Source: Albifimbria verrucaria (taxonomy: Eukaryota > Ascomycota > Sordariomycetes > Hypocreales > Stachybotryaceae). From it: a DNA stretch of 64,000 nucleotides. This document shows, in pieces, positions 59,581 to 64,000 of this stretch. The stretch is from the NCBI GenBank assembly GCA_020081605.1, contig JAHREC010000013.1, positions 6,138,001-6,202,000 on the forward strand. The letters are read 5' to 3'. How positions within the stretch are numbered: the stretch's first letter is position 1; the number at the start of each line of letters is the position of its first letter. The position numbers were made by a program, and so were the translations under genes. The notes beneath the pieces are model-generated. The model was given only the letters and a program-made list of their open reading frames with translations, searched no databases and was not told where the DNA came from.

Positions 59581-61444
59581 AATGAGAAACGACCGCGGCA
59601 GAATGTACGATGAGGGATTTCATTTTGACGGTGTTTAATGAGGAGGGATCATTTCGAATCCCGACGGCGTTTAGTGGCAGGTTGGCTCCATGGATATGGA
59701 TGCATGGGGATATGGTTTGGAGTACGGGAGTTTAGGGCGCCAAGATTTCCGCGCTGTTGGTGTACGGTTTAAAAGGTATTGAATTGCGAGCATGACGATG
59801 TTAGAAGGCAGTACGGTCCTGGTAACGAGCATTGATTCAAGCATGTCAACGAAGATGAAGTATATTGTGAAGTTGTGATGTGATGTTGAAAGATGTGCTG
59901 AACAACCCCCAACTAGTAGTTAGCCAGACCAGACGAAGGTAGCACGACCAAAGGAAGGAAAAATAAATAAAAATGAATAAAATAAAATAAAAGGGTATCC
60001 ATTCAAGAGCTGAAGGGGACCTTGGTCCTGGATCAGGCCAGCTGTTCTCGAGACATGGACGACGCTGAACGAGTCTGGAATGGGGGCCCAGCAATATGAA
60101 GTGATTCAAGTGGGTGGAGCCCAATGCGTTTCACAACGATGGCACGAAGCAGAGAAAAGACGAAGGGCTCGTATTTAGCCATGGTTGCGGTGACACGAGG
60201 ATCCAGGACGCTGGAATTCGAAGAGGGAAAGGTAGCACGGCATCTAAAATTGCATGGGAAATTGGGATGTAAAAGGGATAGTCTCATGAGTCAGGCTTGA
60301 GGTGGTGGTGGTCTGTGGTTCGGTTAAGACAGACAAGAGACGGAGCAGCTTGCAATGGATGACGGGGCTTGCTTGGCCTGATGGGTGCTGTCAGAATTCC
60401 TTTGGCTGAGAAAAATTAAAATAAGGAAGAAAAAAATTCGAGAAAAAGAAAAAGGGGTTGGCCAAGGGAAACGATAGGACAAGGCTGCTGCAGCATCTAG
60501 TGTGTGAAGGAGATAAGTGTGTTGGTGATGATGTCCGTCCATCTGCCTGTCTGTCCGTCTGCCTGGTACCAGAGGATGGATGGATGTCACGATCAACCAA
60601 CTCATTCGCCAGTAATGCCCAACTGACAAGCCAGGGGCGCCAATCAGGCTGCAAGTAATTTAGCTTGGGGAGGCCAGTGAGAACCTTAGCCAATGCATTA
60701 AATCCCCTCCTCCATTAATAAAACGCCCTGTTGGTTTCCAGCCAGGGCTTGGTTAGTCAGGTACTGTCTGGGGCAAGTTTGGGTGATGCGGTACATCCGT
60801 GCTCGCAGCACATTCAGCACTTTCCGGTGTACTTTCAGGTGTACCTCCCGGTGTATGGAGTACAGGCCCTTGCCTTGGTACCTACCTACCTTTACCTGAG
60901 CTCGCTCTAGTCTGAGGCACATGGTTGACGACACCACAACACGAGACACAACCTCCAGGCCACCACATTTACGTTCTCTCAACTACATACCAAAATTCAA
61001 GCCGACGCAACTGTCGCGATACCTTCGGGCCGTACCTGACGGGTCGATCCGTATTCCTTCCACGCGCAGAGCCTTTGGGATCAGAACGCGCCTAGTTGTG
61101 TGTCAGCACATGACCCCCAAATCGTCATTGTCATCGGTAAAGCGAGGACATTCTAGACCGTTCCTACTAGAGAGGCCCCCCATCTCGACCCACGACATCC
61201 AGCTATCTTTTGCTCTGCTACCAGCAGCTCCTACTGCCATTTCTCTTCCCACCAGCTCTCGCGACCACCGCACGCCAACCAGTTTCCTACACACCCTCAA
61301 CGAATGTTGATGTCACGATCCTCGCGATATGCCCTTCCGCTGAAGAAGAAGAGACATCCACCCTTTCTCCCTTGGAAACACCACCGCCGTGACCAGCTCC
61401 AAGCTGTTGCCTGGCCTGCCATAACCAAGGTCCATTCTTGAGCC
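59581..61444. other. 1.9 kb intergenic stretch upstream of the TBC gene
   Basis: No gene is recognised. It contains an A-rich tract (59958-59995), GGTACC/TACCTACC motifs (60878-60896) and three GTGTAC/GGTGTA words near 60828-60860. The last 250 bases are CT/CA-rich, as usual before fungal starts. Confidence 0.5.
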
Positions 61445-64000
61445 ATGAACTCCGCTGAGGGCGCCGTTCCTCTCGAACGGTCTGCCTCTCAGCATAGCGC
61501 TGCCTCCATCCGTTCTTACCGAAGCGGTACCGTCCGCGCCTCCAACCGTCGCAAGCTGCTCAGTCAACCTAGCAGTTCCGCCAGCAGCATCGCCACCAGC
61601 GACAAGTCTCTCACCAGTTTCCCCAGCTTCTCCCCGAGAGCCCTCGCGAACAGCGCCAGGACGACCCCAGCGCTTCAAGACCGCCAATAGATCTAGAGCC
61701 TCTAGTGGCCGCATTGTTGAAGCTCTCACCGGACAGAGCAGCACTGCTCGCGATGCCCTCTTCGAAGACACGCCCCTGACCCAGACCGTTCCCGGTGCTC
61801 TACATCAGGCCGACGATGAACACATCCAGCGCCTCATCTCGCGACACGGCGCCGTGCCGTTGGTGAGACAGATTGCCTCCGACCTCGCGCAGCGGGATGC
61901 CCAAATTGCAACCATACGCCGCAAGGCCGACGACAGAGAACGCGCCTTGCGACGCATCGTGCGCGAGTGTGGTCTTTCCAACATGGACTTGGAGAAGAGG
62001 CTGAGGGTCATCGAGGACGACCTCAAGGCAAACAGCCGCGCGAATGCAACCGACGACTCGGGCCTTAGCGACTTGATGAGTGATGCCATGCGTGAAACTA
62101 TGACGGAAACCGTAAACGGAGAATCTCAAACTAAAGGGTCAACCCTGAGGGCCAGCAGCACTTCCATCAGCAACACCGACACAAACAAGGGCACTCTAAG
62201 AGCGTGGAAGGATTATATCTGGGGCGGTAACACAACTAAGAAAACCACCCGCAGGACCACATTAGGCGACGATAAGATTGATCCAACCGCCATTGTGAGA
62301 TCCCACTCAAGTCTCGACCGCCGACCTGCTCTCCAGGATGATTTGTTCAACCCACCAGATGCTGCCTCGGTTCATAGTGCGAGCCGAGCGTCTAGCATCT
62401 ATGCCGGACAACCTGCGGAGCGCAAGCCTTCTGGATCGCTGGCGAGCCTGGCTCTTAGATTGGTTGCTGGTGGTGCTGCGACAACCAAGGAGGTTGATCA
62501 GCGCGGGCGCGCAGTGAGCGCAGCAAGTCGCACAGATTCACTCCGAGGCGTATCGACGGCTAGCAACCGGACGGCAACTTCGACTCGCTCAGCATCGGTC
62601 GCTGGCGGGCCCAAGGCTCTCATGGCCATGCGACGCACCGCCAATAACACACCCATAGCTCCTGCGAGCACTAAGAGTCAGGCGCAAGAGATGTGGGGAA
62701 CCATGATTGGCAGTCCGCCGAGTGCTTCGGCTGCAAGGCAAGAGAGCTATGGGCCTGTAGAGATGGATGCGATTCTGCCACCCGAATCCCAGCCACCGAC
62801 CCTCACGCACATATACAATTATACAAACGGGGAGTATTTGACTGACCGTTTCGGTTTTATATACGACCAGCGACGCAAGAAGAGGCAGCGAGAGGCTGCG
62901 CAGATGGCCCGGCATATGAGAAAGGGAAGTCGGACCGAAATGCTCCTCAACGGCCGATCGAACTTGTCGCCGAATATGCTTGAGGACGTTCCAAGTCCCA
63001 GTCCTAAAGGGAGCAGCTCTAGCGACGGACGCGAAAGCCCGAGCAGCTTGGAGGAAAGGGCCGCGGAGGAGGGAAGGCTGAGCCGCTGGCAGGATTATCT
63101 GAAGACAGCTACATTTCCGACAGAACTACTCAGCCACACACCGAGCATGAGTGCCACTGCGGTGGAAGTCACAGAGGGAGTTACTGATTCCGGGCTTGTG
63201 ACTCCAGAAGCTGAACCGTGCAAGTCCCCTGGCATCACGCCCACTGAATCTGGTTTAGTTCCCGTGGCGAGCACGACAACAGCTGTTGATAATGAGACGT
63301 CGCAGCCATCGGAAACGGAGTCGACCGCCGGGACTTTGGTCAAGGAAGATGCGGAGCCGGTCAAGTTACTCCTCCAACAGCTTAGTGAAGTGCATGATTC
63401 GCTGCAGCGCGAAAAGACCGTTCGATGGAACGACTTTTTGCGCAAGGTTAGAGCCGAGCGTCGACGCGAAGGACAGGCTGCACTGGCGGCGGCAACCGCT
63501 GCAGCAGAGGCTCGCTTCGAGAGGCCGGCCATGATGTTGCCAGAGGCTCGGGTGGCTGATGGAGAGATGATCGGCATTGCCAGCCTTGGGCACAAGGGCA
63601 AGGTGGGACGAGCCAAGTGGAACGAGTTCAAGAGCTTGGTCCTTGGTGGCATACCGGTGGCGTACCGAGCTAAGATTTGGTTTGAGTGTTCAGGTGCCAC
63701 GGCTCTGCGCATCCCTGGCTACTACGATGACTTGGTTGCACAGACCAACGATGCTGATGATATGACGGTCGTCAGCCAGATTCAGATGGATATCCACCGT
63801 ACTCTGACCGACAATATCTTCTTTAGAAAGGGACCGGGCGTGCAGAAGCTGAACGAGGTTCTTTTGGCGTATGCGCGACGCAACAAGGATGTCGGCTATT
63901 GCCAGGGAATGAATTTGATTGCGGCCAACCTACTGCTCATCATGCCGTCGGCCGAGGATGCGTTCTGGATACTTACATGCATCATCGAGACTATCCTCCC
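61445..64000 (+). CDS. TBC-domain Rab GTPase-activating protein, cut by window end
   Basis: The gene starts MNSAEGAVPLERSASQHSAA and runs off the window at 64000. Two bases are missing near 61635 and 61677; after that the frame appears open to the end. The N-terminal part is Ser/Arg-rich, followed by a coiled-coil-like segment (LAQRDAQIATIRRKADDRE, then ERALRRIVRECGL). The TBC domain begins near KWNEFKSLVLGGIPVAYRAK. It shows the Arg-finger motif QIQMDIHRTLTDN (IxxDxxR) and the Gln-finger motif VGYCQGMNLIAANLLL (YxQ). TBC proteins speed GTP hydrolysis by Rab GTPases in vesicle traffic. Which Rab is acted on cannot be told. The C-terminal part is missing from the window. Confidence 0.88.

Overview
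The window is nuclear DNA of a filamentous ascomycete, most likely a Sordariomycete and probably Hypocreales (inferred). The evidence is monocistronic genes on both strands, short GT-AG introns of about 46-98 nt with CTAAC-type branch sites, nuclear tRNAs with introns after position 37, and typical fungal gene families.

Layout. 0.6-1.7 kb: Siw14-type inositol pyrophosphate phosphatase, next to a 5.2 kb gene desert full of simple repeats. 6.9-19.5 kb: a dense housekeeping block: IMA1, DSC3, MTR4, COX8, a PPR protein, RSM25 and ALG14. 20.2-26.4 kb: an adenylation-thiolation-reductase (NRPS-like) gene divergent from an aldo/keto reductase, then a GT8 glycosyltransferase. 26.7-34.6 kb: a gene-poor stretch with tRNA-Leu(AAG), a DUF7730-like gene, an unusual tRNA-Arg gene, an AA11-like LPMO and a broken ankyrin-like gene. 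34.7-40.6 kb: an atypical Rho-like GTPase, an FAD oxidoreductase, a small hydrophilic repeat protein and a hemerythrin-domain protein. 41.4-45.6 kb: KCS1, followed by a second 4.5 kb desert. 50.2-59.6 kb: a protamine-P1-like nuclear protein divergent from the SIN scaffold NUD1/Cdc11. 61.4 kb to the end: a TBC RabGAP cut by the window edge.

Sequence quality matters here. Seventeen protein genes show reading-frame breaks, and every one is explained by missing single bases (I count 57, no gains). In 16 of them the exon totals become divisible by three once those bases are counted; the TBC gene is cut by the window end and cannot be tested. Conserved protein sequence continues across the breaks. 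I read this as a systematic base-drop error in the assembly, not as decay. Coordinates below give the full span of each gene across its breaks.

The best candidate for something undescribed is the tRNA gene at 29245-29384. Besides a canonical 16-nt intron after A37, it carries a 53-nt insertion inside the anticodon with GT...TACTAAC...AG features. Removing both leaves a standard tRNA-Arg(UCU) anticodon arm. Other points of interest are the divergent NRPS-like/AKR pair with shared promoter repeats, the GTPase with Gln in place of the P-loop Lys plus an in-frame TAG, and the presence of both the 5-InsP7 kinase (KCS1) and phosphatase (SIW14) flanked by repeat-rich deserts.
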